Shown here: positions 26,528 to 35,671 of the stretch, one piece after another
Layout: each line of letters opens with the position of its first letter
Position numbering within the stretch: position 1 is the first letter of the stretch
DNA from: Bellilinea sp.
Lineage (GTDB): Bacteria > Chloroflexota > Anaerolineae > Anaerolineales > Anaerolineaceae
Direction: 5' to 3'
Length of the DNA stretch: 64,000 bases
Assembly (NCBI GenBank): GCA_026003615.1
Contig: BPHQ01000002.1
Coordinates: 124,001-188,000 of the forward strand
Made by a program: the position numbers and the translations under genes
Notes under the pieces: generated by a model
The model's input: only the letters and a program-made list of their open reading frames with translations
Database searches by the model: none
Told to the model about the DNA's origin: nothing

Positions 26528-28315
26528 ATGGCAGTCACAGCCTCACCCAACATTCACGAGGATGTCCAGTTCAAGGGATACGATCCGCAGGTAGTTCGTG
26601 GATTACTGGCATTTGTCAAACCTTACTGGAGGCCGCTGCTTTTCTCCCTTTTCCTCATGGCAATCACATCTGCCGCTTCGGTTGCCGGGCCATATCTGGT
26701 CAAACTCGCCATAGATGAAGGTATTGACGCTGGCTCACTCCCTGCCCTTCGCAAGATTGTCCTCATTTACTTAACCATCGCCATCATGCAATGGTCGGCA
26801 ATTTATGGGCGGGTCTTCATCATGTCCCGCGTTGGACAATCTATCATCTATGATATCCGCTCCCAACTTTTCCATCATCTTCAGCGTCTTTCGCTTAGTT
26901 TTTTCACTCACTATTCTGTAGGACGCATTATTGTTCGTGTCATCAATGATGTCAGTGTCTTGCGGGAATTTATTACCTGGGCCATGCTTGCCATCGCGCG
27001 CGATCTGTTTGTGCTGATCGGGATCGTTTTCACCATGTTGAGCATGAATCCGCAACTGTCATTATTGACATTCAGTGTATTGCCGCTCATCATCCTGATC
27101 ACCCGCCTGTTTCGCAGTCGCGCCCGTGAGTACTATCGGGAAACACGCAAAGCCATCAGTTGGGTGAATTCCATCCTTGCCGAAAATATCAACGGACTTC
27201 GGGTTGTCCAGGCATTTTCGCGCGAAGATCGAAATTATGCCTATTTTCGGGATGTTGTCAATCGTCATAATCTTGATGTGAACCTCAAAGCAGCTCGTCT
27301 CGCTGCGCTCTTCTTTCCGAGTGTAGATTTTCTTGGCATAACTGCCATGGCGTTGGTCGTCTGGCTGGGTGGCAGTGCTGTGCTGGGAGAAAAACTCTCA
27401 CCGGGAACACTGATTGCGTTTGTTTTGTACATCAACCGATTTTTCGATCCCATTCGCGATTTGAGCCGCCGCTTTGACTCGTTTCAATCCACCATGGCCA
27501 GTGGGGAGCGCATTCTCAACCTTTTAAACACCCCTGTTGAAGTTCAAGATGCACCAGATGCCGTCGAAATGCCCCCAATTCGGGGTGAAATTCGTTTTGA
27601 GAATGTAAGTTTTCATTATTCCGACGATCCTACCCCCGTTTTGCGCAACATCAATCTGATCATTCCTGCCGGTCAAACCGTTGCACTGGTTGGTAAAACT
27701 GGCGCTGGAAAATCTACCTTCATCAAACTTGTTGCCCGTTTTTACGACCCCACCGAAGGAGTTGTACGCCTGGATGGTTACGATCTTCGCAAAGTAACCC
27801 AACAAAGTCTCCGCCGTCAGTTCGGCATCGTCCTGCAAGATCCCTTCCTGTTTTCCGGAACGGTGCGTGAGAATATCCGTTTTGGCAGGCTGAACGCCAG
27901 CGACGAGGAGGTTGAAGCCGCTGCGAAAGCCGTTGGAGCCGATGAATTCATCCGCCAATTACCACACGGCTACGACACCCCTGTGGAGGAGGGTGGAGCC
28001 ATTTTATCCGTCGGCCAACGCCAGCTGATTTCTTTTGCACGTGCCTTGCTTGCCGACCCCCGTGTTCTCATCCTCGATGAAGCCACGTCCAGCGTAGATA
28101 CCCAAACCGAACGCATTATTCAGGCAGGCCTTAGTCGCTTGTTGACTGGCCGCACATCTCTGATTATCGCCCATCGTCTCTCCACCATCACCAATGCCGA
28201 TCGTATCCTCGTCATCGAAAACGGACAAATTATCGAGGATGGTACTCATTCCGAATTGATTCAAAAAAGAGGGGTTTACTACAAAATGTACAGGCTGCGG
28301 TTCGAGGATGAATAA
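26528..28315 (+). CDS. ABC exporter half-transporter, catalytic subunit
   Basis: A 595-residue partner of the upstream gene, same architecture. Walker A GKTGAGKST, Walker B with catalytic Glu (LILDEATSS) and H-loop His (IIAHRLST) are intact, but the signature reads LSVGQRQ instead of LSGGQRQ. In the heterodimer that altered signature faces the degenerate Walker site of the first subunit, so the defects coincide in one site, as in TM287/288-type exporters. No regulator is adjacent. Confidence 0.93.
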   Translation: MAVTASPNIHEDVQFKGYDPQVVRGLLAFVKPYWRPLLFSLFLMAITSAASVAGPYLVKLAIDEGIDAGSLPALRKIVLIYLTIAIMQWSAIYGRVFIMSRVGQSIIYDIRSQLFHHLQRLSLSFFTHYSVGRIIVRVINDVSVLREFITWAMLAIARDLFVLIGIVFTMLSMNPQLSLLTFSVLPLIILITRLFRSRAREYYRETRKAISWVNSILAENINGLRVVQAFSREDRNYAYFRDVVNRHNLDVNLKAARLAALFFPSVDFLGITAMALVVWLGGSAVLGEKLSPGTLIAFVLYINRFFDPIRDLSRRFDSFQSTMASGERILNLLNTPVEVQDAPDAVEMPPIRGEIRFENVSFHYSDDPTPVLRNINLIIPAGQTVALVGKTGAGKSTFIKLVARFYDPTEGVVRLDGYDLRKVTQQSLRRQFGIVLQDPFLFSGTVRENIRFGRLNASDEEVEAAAKAVGADEFIRQLPHGYDTPVEEGGAILSVGQRQLISFARALLADPRVLILDEATSSVDTQTERIIQAGLSRLLTGRTSLIIAHRLSTITNADRILVIENGQIIEDGTHSELIQKRGVYYKMYRLRFEDE

Positions 28316-28364
28316 TGTGAAGTTAACAATATTGATAACCCAACCTTATTGAAAGCCAATTTAA

Positions 28365-28394
28365 TTGACCCTTCAATTTTTTGAATGCTACAAT
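28365..28394 (+). promoter_or_regulatory. Strong promoter for the 28.5 kb envelope gene cluster
   Basis: TTGACC (28365-28370), an 18-bp spacer ending in TGC, then TACAAT (28389-28394). The expected transcript begins near 28401, giving a leader of about 135 nt. Confidence 0.65.
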
Positions 28395-28403
28395 AAACCA
28401 TAA

Positions 28404-28425
28404 GTGAATTCAACCTTGAATTCAC
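28404..28425. promoter_or_regulatory. Operator-like inverted repeat at transcription start
   Basis: GTGAATTCAA-N2-TTGAATTCAC, two perfect 10-bp arms separated by CC, lying directly on the predicted start of transcription. The position suits a repressor site. Regulator unknown. Confidence 0.5.
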
Positions 28426-28536
28426 CCGAAGAAAACAGCATTTCTGAAAAAAAGATTATATGGATAACTTTGAGAATTTCAAAGGAGGGCTGCTTTTCTT
28501 CTTCACATTACGCCTGAATTCCGTATTGGGAGATAG

Positions 28537-30459
28537 ATGGCTACTTCTCCGAAAGAACATAACCAAAGACAACCTTTAGGTTGGTTGACCTTATTCTTTG
28601 CGCTATTGGTAGCAATTCTCTGGATTGGTATACCAATCCTCAGAGATCAATTCTTACTACTTCCCACCCCAACCTTGCCATCACTTCTGCCAACCATTCC
28701 ACCCATTGGGACAACCGTTCCATCAGACATTGCCTCACAAGCCAATCTTTTGAATGTAGCCCTTGGCGAATCAATAGCCCCACAAAACGGTTCGAATCCG
28801 GATGGGTTGATTGTTTTCGCAATGAGTGATGGTCCATTTACTCACATCTTTGCCTTTCATCCCAACCGATTACCCCTCTCTCGTTTGACCAATCATCCGT
28901 GGGATGACTTACATCCCGCTTTAAGCCCGGATGGCACTCGAATGGCCTACACTTCTCGCCGTAATGGGTATTGGGATATCTACATCTTCGACTTTCGCGA
29001 TGGCAACTTAGTCCGGGTGACCGACACACCAGAATACGATGGCTGGCCAACATGGTCTCCAGATGGACAATGGCTGGCTTATGAAACCTATGCCAATGGC
29101 AATCTGGATATCCTCATCCAGTCTCTTGCTGATTTGAATCAGAAGCCAATCCCTCTTACCAACACCGCAAGTGCTGACCATTCCCCTGCCTGGTCGCCAT
29201 TAGGACAGGAGATTGCCTATATTTCTGACCGGAACGGACAGGATGAAGTCTGGACAGCTCGACTGGATCAAATTGGAGAACGCTATACCAATATCAGCCT
29301 CGGTGTTGGCAGTCCCAATCGCTCCCCAGCCTGGTCACCGGACGGGCGCTTCTTGACATGGGGAGGGCAAAATAATGCCACAGATACCATCTTTCTTTGG
29401 GATAGCAAAGCTCCTCAAAAGCCTGCTATACCGGTAGTGGCAGGTCACAATTCAATCTGGAGCCCAGATGGGAAAGTTCTCCTCATACGTCAAACCGATT
29501 TTTTGCAGGATAATCTGGCAGGTTTTGAGCTCTCCTCCCAGAAACTGGCCCTGCCATTTTCGAACATGCCAGCTGCAATTCACGGCATGGATTGGAAAGG
29601 TGGGCAGATCAACGATTTGATCACAACCCATCTCAAAGACAGTCCAGCGGCCCTGCCTTCGTTGTACACGGTACAAACTACTCCTAAGCTCCAATCTCCC
29701 CCAGGCCGTTTTGGCCTGGCGCCTCTCATTGATATCAATGTCCCTTATCCATTCCTCCACGATGCTGTAGATGAATCCTTCCTTGCCCTCCGAAAAGAAG
29801 CTGCCCGTCAATCGGGTTGGGATGTATTGGGTAATCTGGAAAATGCGTACTTACCGATCACCGAGCCTCCTCACCCCGGCAGTGTAGATGAGTGGCTGCT
29901 GACCGGTAGAGCCTTCGCGGTAAATCCTCTTCCTGTTCAGGCTGGCTGGATGACCATCACCCGGGAAGAGCGCGGCGGCCAAACCTTCTGGCGTGTCTTT
30001 ATTCGTGCCCGATATCAGGATGGTTCCCAGGGAATACCCATGCGTGAGCACCCCTGGTCCCTGGATGCACGCTACAACGGCGACCCACGCACCTACGAAC
30101 AAGGCGGGGCTTTGATTCCAATTCCAGATGGCTACTGGATTGATTTTACCGAACTGGCCAGCCGATTCGGGTGGCAACCGGTAGCGGCTTTGCAAAACTG
30201 GCGTACTTTTTACCCTGCTGCTCGGTTTAATCAATTCGTTAAAACCGATGGTTTGAACTGGAGCGCAGCCATGGCGCAATTTTATCCACCTGAAGCACTC
30301 CAAACACCCACAGCCATCCCAACATTAACTCTCACACCGACCATATCACCCACCATCCGTTTTTATCGGACTTCAACTCCTCTACCAAGTCCAACACCAA
30401 CCAGCCAGCCAACCCGTCGCCCAACCTGGACTCCACTGCCCGGAGCCAGTCAGCCATGA
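28537..30459 (+). CDS. Membrane-anchored TolB-like beta-propeller protein
   Basis: A 640-residue protein with an N-terminal membrane anchor (about 16-36), PD40/TolB-type propeller repeats (LSPDGTRMAYTS, WSPDGQWLAYET, WSPLGQEIAYIS, WSPDGRFLTWGG) over about 85-350, a second globular domain and a Thr/Pro-rich C-terminal tail of about 45 residues. Probably displayed outside the membrane. GGGAG precedes the ATG. The next gene overlaps its stop (ATGA). Specific role unknown. Confidence 0.82.
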   Translation: MATSPKEHNQRQPLGWLTLFFALLVAILWIGIPILRDQFLLLPTPTLPSLLPTIPPIGTTVPSDIASQANLLNVALGESIAPQNGSNPDGLIVFAMSDGPFTHIFAFHPNRLPLSRLTNHPWDDLHPALSPDGTRMAYTSRRNGYWDIYIFDFRDGNLVRVTDTPEYDGWPTWSPDGQWLAYETYANGNLDILIQSLADLNQKPIPLTNTASADHSPAWSPLGQEIAYISDRNGQDEVWTARLDQIGERYTNISLGVGSPNRSPAWSPDGRFLTWGGQNNATDTIFLWDSKAPQKPAIPVVAGHNSIWSPDGKVLLIRQTDFLQDNLAGFELSSQKLALPFSNMPAAIHGMDWKGGQINDLITTHLKDSPAALPSLYTVQTTPKLQSPPGRFGLAPLIDINVPYPFLHDAVDESFLALRKEAARQSGWDVLGNLENAYLPITEPPHPGSVDEWLLTGRAFAVNPLPVQAGWMTITREERGGQTFWRVFIRARYQDGSQGIPMREHPWSLDARYNGDPRTYEQGGALIPIPDGYWIDFTELASRFGWQPVAALQNWRTFYPAARFNQFVKTDGLNWSAAMAQFYPPEALQTPTAIPTLTLTPTISPTIRFYRTSTPLPSPTPTSQPTRRPTWTPLPGASQP

Positions 30460-31553
30460 CCAAATCCGGTTATCTTTGTCTGGTGGTGATATTTGGTTTT
30501 CTGCTGAATGCCTGTCAAAGCAGTGCAGCAGCAGACACCTCTGCATTGACGATGATCGAAGCGGCAGATGCCATCCTGATCACACCCACAACCGATTCCA
30601 ACACCCTATCCTCATACAACAATGACTGGCAACACCTGGAAACGGAAGAACCGCTTAAATTCACTTTTCCTACTCCGTCCGATCCACCGGTTTCCCTTTG
30701 GCGCCCACCGCTTTACGAAGTTCCGTGGGCATTGAGTCCGCACGATCATTTTTACTTCATCCGTCCCATCGCTGCAGATGAGGTCAACTGGCCGCTGGCA
30801 GACTACCGTTATGGCTATTACTTTACCGGCACAACCATTGTCCACACCGGCATTGATATTGACGCAAAGCGCGGCACCCCGGTTATTGCTGCTGCCGATG
30901 GTACTGTCGTTTGGGCAGGTATTGGCCTGTACAAAGGACCCGATTCGCCGGATGATCCCTATGGAATCGCGGTAGCCATTCGCCATGATTTTGGTTTTGA
31001 TCGCCGTCAGTTATATACCATTTATGCCCACATGGATCGGGTTGACGTTTTTCCGGGACAAACCGTAAAAGCCGGCGATGTATTGGGCATTGTCGGAAAC
31101 ACTGGCTTCACTACAGGGCCGCACCTGCACTTCGAGGTGCGCCTTGAGCGGAATAGCTATTATGTTTCCCGTAATCCCGAATTGTGGCTAGCCCCACCGC
31201 AAGGATGGGGGGTTCTTGTCGGCCGCTGGATGAAAGCCGATGGATCACTCATCCGCTTGCTGGATGTACGGGTGTCATCCATCGAGCTTAAACGCAGTTG
31301 GGTGGTACGAACTTATGCCCCCGAAAGTGTCAACAGTGACGATTACTACCGCGAGAATCTGGTATTGAGCGACTTACCCGCCGGGGATTATACCCTTCAA
31401 TTCTCCTATAACGGAACCGATTATCAAACTCGCTTCAGTATTAATCCAGGAGCAATTACCTATCTTACCTTCCGGGAAGGATACGGATTTTCAGACCGCT
31501 TACCGGAAACCTCATCCTCCACGAACAACATCTGGCAGCCAGTAGACCCATAA
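30456..31553 (+). CDS. M23 family (LytM-like) metallopeptidase lipoprotein
   Basis: A 365-residue lipoprotein with a signal peptide ending in lipobox LNAC (Cys at about residue 20). The M23 domain (about 115-245) has the zinc ligands HTGIDID and, later, GPHLHFEV with YAHMD between, so it is probably an active peptidoglycan endopeptidase. A C-terminal beta domain follows. ATG overlaps the propeller gene stop. A wall-modifying role is inferred from family and export signal. Confidence 0.88.
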   Translation: MTKSGYLCLVVIFGFLLNACQSSAAADTSALTMIEAADAILITPTTDSNTLSSYNNDWQHLETEEPLKFTFPTPSDPPVSLWRPPLYEVPWALSPHDHFYFIRPIAADEVNWPLADYRYGYYFTGTTIVHTGIDIDAKRGTPVIAAADGTVVWAGIGLYKGPDSPDDPYGIAVAIRHDFGFDRRQLYTIYAHMDRVDVFPGQTVKAGDVLGIVGNTGFTTGPHLHFEVRLERNSYYVSRNPELWLAPPQGWGVLVGRWMKADGSLIRLLDVRVSSIELKRSWVVRTYAPESVNSDDYYRENLVLSDLPAGDYTLQFSYNGTDYQTRFSINPGAITYLTFREGYGFSDRLPETSSSTNNIWQPVDP

Positions 31554-31652
31554 AGCCTTGACAATTTGAGCTGCCTGGCACAGAATCGGGGGATTGCCTG
31601 CCAGCCAAATGACAGGTATCATTTAGGTTGATTTGAACACGGAGGATAAACG

Positions 31653-32378
31653 ATGTTAATAAAGAAAATTTTGAAACAGGCACTCCCATTTGTCCTGTTA
31701 TTGGGCTTATTATTGCTTTCGGCGTGCAGCCGTTCTGAGGCTGCCCCTACGACAGATCCCGCCTTAATTTTCACTCAAGCGGCTGAAACCGTTGCAGCAG
31801 GTCTGACTCAAACCGCAGCCAGCTTGCCAACCGCGACTCCAACCCTCACTTTACCCCCAACCAACACTCCCGAACCAACACAGGCTGTTTCTCCAACCAG
31901 TGCCGTCAGTCCAACACCCACCCTTCCCCCGACCGCAACCCGTCCCTCGGTGGCAGACCGGGCAGATTTTGTAACCCAATCCCCCTTGGATGGCACGGTC
32001 ATGTACCCGGAGCAACCATTCACCCTGACATGGACTGTAAAAAATTCCGGTACAACAACATGGACGACCGCTTATCAAGTGAGGTACTTCCTTTCCGATC
32101 CCGCATTGCGTTTTGGGGCATCCGATATTCGCTTTCCCAAAGAAGTTAAACCCAATGAAAATGTAGATTTGGTGTTAAGCATGAAAGCACCGGCCAAAGC
32201 CGGAGATTACCGTACCATTTGGGTTTTGACCAATGCTGATGGTCAGAACTTCTTCACACTGACTCTCGATATCAAAGTTTCTGGCAGCGCCCCCTCTCCG
32301 ACCCAGACGGCTGTCCCCGCCACCGACACCCCTCCTCCGGCACCGACTGAAACAGAGACACCTTCCCCAACACCCTGA
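31653..32378 (+). CDS. Lipoprotein with NBR1-Ig-like domain
   Basis: A 241-residue lipoprotein: signal peptide with lipobox LSAC near residue 25, a Thr/Pro-rich linker (about 50-95), an NBR1-type Ig-like (FW) domain with FTLTWTVKNSGTTTWT and WVLTNADGQNFF, and a Thr/Pro-rich tail. The fold is common in secreted Chloroflexota proteins and presumably mediates binding. GGAGG lies upstream of the ATG. Confidence 0.82.
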   Translation: MLIKKILKQALPFVLLLGLLLLSACSRSEAAPTTDPALIFTQAAETVAAGLTQTAASLPTATPTLTLPPTNTPEPTQAVSPTSAVSPTPTLPPTATRPSVADRADFVTQSPLDGTVMYPEQPFTLTWTVKNSGTTTWTTAYQVRYFLSDPALRFGASDIRFPKEVKPNENVDLVLSMKAPAKAGDYRTIWVLTNADGQNFFTLTLDIKVSGSAPSPTQTAVPATDTPPPAPTETETPSPTP

Positions 32379-32389
32379 TTGTATTTCTT

Positions 32390-33556
32390 ATGGTGGAGGA
32401 TTCGCTGAACCTCAAGGAATTCATCAAAGCCGAGGCTTTCCGTCTCGGCTTTGATCTTGTGGGGTTTACAACTCCATCACCGCCCGCTTCTTTTCCGGTC
32501 TATAAAAATTGGCTGGAACGAGGCTTACACGGCGATATGGCCTATCTGGCTCGTTCGGATGCGGTTGCCCGCCGGGCTGATCCTTCTCTAATCCTTCCCG
32601 GAGTTAAAACTATCCTTGTGGTAGCCATCCGCTACCCCCGTCCACAAGATGCCCCTCCTGCAACAACCGAACCACATGGCAGGGTAGCAGCCTACGCCTG
32701 GGGGCAGGATTACCATGAGATCATTCCGGTGCGATTAAGGGAATTGATCGCTATGGTACAACAAAAAAAAGAAAATCAGCCGTTTGAGTGGAAAATTCTC
32801 ACCGATAGCGGCCCCGTTTTGGAACGCGACTTTGCCCAGCGCGCCGGCCTCGGCTGGATTGGTAAGAACACCTGTCTGATCCATCCCCAAATTGGTTCTT
32901 ATTTCTTGCTGGGTGAATTATTCCTGACGCTGGAACTGGAAGCGGATTCGCCCTTTACTGCCGATCATTGCGGTTCGTGTCAACGTTGTATTGAAGCCTG
33001 CCCAACTCAATGTATTTTACCGGATCGTACGCTGGATGCCAAACGATGTATCTCTTATCTGACCATCGAAAATAAAGGCGAAATTCCATCGGAACTACGT
33101 CCTGCCATTAACAATTGGATTTTCGGATGTGATATTTGCCAACAGGTATGTCCGTGGAATATTCGCTTCGCCTCTTCCCATTATGACTCCGCTTTTTCCC
33201 CGCAAAAAAACACTGCTCGTCCTCCACTTAGCCGTGAAATCCGCCTTTCCCCGTCGGAATTTAAGCAAAAATTCGAGCGGAGTCCAATCCGACGTGCCAA
33301 ACGACGCGGTTACTTGCGAAATGTTGCCGTTGCCCTTGGCAATTCAGGCGACAAGCGCTTCTTGTCGGATCTGTTCGCATGTCTGAAATCAGATGATGAC
33401 CCACTGGTTCGCGCTCACGCCGCCTGGGCAATTGGTCGAATGGGCAGCCCTGAGGCTCAGGCTGCCTTGCAAGATGTTTTACAAGTCGAAACGGACCCAC
33501 AAGTAATCAAAGAAATCCAATCCGCCCTGGAATCTTTGAGTATATCGGGGAGATAA
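32390..33556 (+). CDS. queG: Epoxyqueuosine reductase QueG
   Basis: A 388-residue cobalamin-dependent iron-sulfur enzyme that reduces epoxyqueuosine to queuosine in tRNA. An N-terminal DUF1730-type region is followed by LTDSGPVLERDFAQRAGLGWIGKN, then two 4Fe-4S clusters (CGSCQRCIEACPT and CDICQQVCPWN), and HEAT-like repeats at the C-terminus (about 330-385). No clear ribosome-binding site is seen 11 bp after the previous stop. Other queuosine genes are not in the window. Confidence 0.95.
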   Translation: MVEDSLNLKEFIKAEAFRLGFDLVGFTTPSPPASFPVYKNWLERGLHGDMAYLARSDAVARRADPSLILPGVKTILVVAIRYPRPQDAPPATTEPHGRVAAYAWGQDYHEIIPVRLRELIAMVQQKKENQPFEWKILTDSGPVLERDFAQRAGLGWIGKNTCLIHPQIGSYFLLGELFLTLELEADSPFTADHCGSCQRCIEACPTQCILPDRTLDAKRCISYLTIENKGEIPSELRPAINNWIFGCDICQQVCPWNIRFASSHYDSAFSPQKNTARPPLSREIRLSPSEFKQKFERSPIRRAKRRGYLRNVAVALGNSGDKRFLSDLFACLKSDDDPLVRAHAAWAIGRMGSPEAQAALQDVLQVETDPQVIKEIQSALESLSISGR

Positions 33557-33563
33557 ACCGATT

Positions 33564-34931
33564 TCACGGCATCCATTGGGGAAAAGCCCCATTTTCAAAT
33601 ACTCTTTCTATTCTTTGATCTTCAATTTGCCAGATAAAAATTTTGGGTGAATCGTCTGACTGACCGAGATTGACCTCCTGAAACACCACTCTTTTTCCAT
33701 CCGGCGACCATTGGTAGGAAGAATAATTCATTTGGGGTTGGTTGGTTATCTGATTGACGGCATGCCCCCGTTTGTCAAACAACCACAATTGCTTTCCCTC
33801 TTGGCGGCTCTGCGTTTGAACCGCGCAAATAACCCATTCCCCATCAGGTGACCATACCGGTAAAGACACATCGAATACTTCGAACGACTCTTCAAAAAAA
33901 CGGCTGACCGAACGGGTTTCCAGATCCAGCCGAAAAAGATTGCTGCGGGGGATTGCATCTTGGCCCTCCCAATCTGCAACCAGAAATGTGCGTCCGTCCG
34001 GCGACCAGCTGCCTCGTCCCGCCACCCGGCTGGGAACAATCGAACTGCTGCCATCAAGCAAATTGACAAGGCGGATAGCCTGTTCACCGAAATCATAGAA
34101 CGACACCGCTGAACCATCCGGCGAAAACACCGGCAAAGCCCCAAATAAACCAGGGTTATTGAAAAGGAGATTACTGGTGCCGCTTTCCACATCAACTATA
34201 TAGACTTTACCGACACCATCCATCAAACTCGCTGTCAGGCTGCTTTCGTAGCGAGTATATGCCAAAAATCGGCCGTCCGGCGTCCAAGCAGGTTCTATAC
34301 AGGCAAAATCACCGCATTCCACCAGCACTTTTTCTTCTGTTCCATTGCGGTTGATCAAGATCAGGTCGCTGCCGTCCCGAAGGTTGATTCTTGAATAGAC
34401 AATTTTTTCTCCATCTGGAGATACGGCAAAATCGAAAACCCTGCCTCCGCTGGCGGTTAGAAGTTGATACTCGCCTGTCAACGGATTCATCCCGCCCAGT
34501 TCCGGCGAAATGAGAGGATCGTTTAGAAAAATGAGAAGGGTGGGACGAATACGCAGTTCAGCTGAAAATGGATGACGAAAGACCCGCCCATCCCGGCTGC
34601 GAGCACCCTGTTCGAGAATCACTCTAAGCAACGTTCCCTCACCGAGGGTAACTTTTGGGAAAAAGCGAATTGTTCGATCATCCGCCCAACGCCAGGTACC
34701 ATCCCAGGCCGGCTCAAATGAAAGGCGGCTCTCAACAGATGAACGATCCATATCTTGTTGAAATCGCAGTTCAACCGGTCCGCGCCCCCCGATCAATCCT
34801 GCCTCACCCGGGAAAACGACCTGTGGATCGGGCAGCCCCATTTGAACGGCAATCCAGGCCAACCCTGCCAGGATAACCACAAGGAAGAAAATTGTGATCA
34901 GGACAACTCGTTCAAAACGACCGAATTTCAT
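33564..34931 (-). CDS. Membrane-anchored propeller protein with Ig-like (Big_5) domain
   Basis: A 455-residue protein with an N-terminal membrane anchor (about 10-30), an Ig-like domain with VELRFQQDMDRSSVE, typical of the SbsA/Big_5 family, and a PD40/TolB-type propeller (WTPDGRFLAYTR, FSPDGSAVSFYD, WSPDGEWVICAV, WSPDGKRVVFQE). Convergent with queG with 7 bp between. Its start overlaps the stop of the DUF1980 gene (ATGA), so it is co-transcribed with the permease pair. Confidence 0.82.
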   Translation of the reverse strand: MKFGRFERVVLITIFFLVVILAGLAWIAVQMGLPDPQVVFPGEAGLIGGRGPVELRFQQDMDRSSVESRLSFEPAWDGTWRWADDRTIRFFPKVTLGEGTLLRVILEQGARSRDGRVFRHPFSAELRIRPTLLIFLNDPLISPELGGMNPLTGEYQLLTASGGRVFDFAVSPDGEKIVYSRINLRDGSDLILINRNGTEEKVLVECGDFACIEPAWTPDGRFLAYTRYESSLTASLMDGVGKVYIVDVESGTSNLLFNNPGLFGALPVFSPDGSAVSFYDFGEQAIRLVNLLDGSSSIVPSRVAGRGSWSPDGRTFLVADWEGQDAIPRSNLFRLDLETRSVSRFFEESFEVFDVSLPVWSPDGEWVICAVQTQSRQEGKQLWLFDKRGHAVNQITNQPQMNYSSYQWSPDGKRVVFQEVNLGQSDDSPKIFIWQIEDQRIERVFENGAFPQWMP

Positions 34932-35671
34932 GGAAAAAGATAAGGTTGCTCAGGGGGCGGGACCGCCTCAACCGAATCGGCCAGGATGAGCGGCAGCAAG
35001 CGACCTTCCCGCTCCATTACACCGATTTTTCCTTGAACCCGCACCCAGGTATGTTGTTTCAACACTGCGGCTTGTGGATAGTCAACGATCATTCCCAAAG
35101 CGGTGGCATCGGCAACACAACAGGTGATTGTGAAACGACCCACCATGAATTGACTCTCGCTCAAACGACCATCCGAAAATACAAAACCGGTCACGTCTAC
35201 AGGTTGGTCAACGAATTGTTCCAAATTCTCCGAAAAACTGAATAAACGGATCCAATCCAACACCGTTCTTTCGGTGGGGCTGAGGGAAAGTAAAACTCCA
35301 GTATCTTCAATCCGTGCCGAAAGAGGAGCATCTATGCTGATTCCACGATTGACCACAGCCGAAGGACTCAGAGGTTTTGCCGGCACCAAGAAACCGATTA
35401 AAACAGGAAGGGCCAACCACCATAAAGTTGATATTGAAAAATTCTTAGAATGTTTCTCGTCATTTTGAGTCGATAAACGCTCCGAATAAAGAACCTGTGC
35501 AAAAATGACAAAGCCTAAACTGGCCAGAAAGACCAAAAATACAAAGCGCTGATTAATATATAACAAAATAGTCCCGCTCCAGATTCGACTGAGCAAAAAC
35601 AGCCCGATCAGCGCCATCAATAAAGCCTGAAAACTTCGTCCAGCCCGAAGAGTCACATTTACCTCATCCAC
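34928..35671 (-). CDS. TIGR03943/DUF1980 family membrane protein (YcgQ-like)
   Basis: A 247-residue protein with about three membrane segments in the first 110 residues and a soluble C-terminal domain with ITCCVADATALGMIVDYP, the conserved CC block of the TIGR03943 family. These proteins are nearly always encoded beside a DUF318-type permease, as here (13-bp overlap), and are thought to form a two-part transporter. Substrate unproven; a metal is often suggested. Confidence 0.85.
   Translation of the reverse strand: MDEVNVTLRAGRSFQALLMALIGLFLLSRIWSGTILLYINQRFVFLVFLASLGFVIFAQVLYSERLSTQNDEKHSKNFSISTLWWLALPVLIGFLVPAKPLSPSAVVNRGISIDAPLSARIEDTGVLLSLSPTERTVLDWIRLFSFSENLEQFVDQPVDVTGFVFSDGRLSESQFMVGRFTITCCVADATALGMIVDYPQAAVLKQHTWVRVQGKIGVMEREGRLLPLILADSVEAVPPPEQPYLFP

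Noticed and set aside
28404-28425. Reading the inverted repeat as an intrinsic terminator
   Set aside because: The loop would be only two bases and no T-run follows; its place at a promoter favours an operator.
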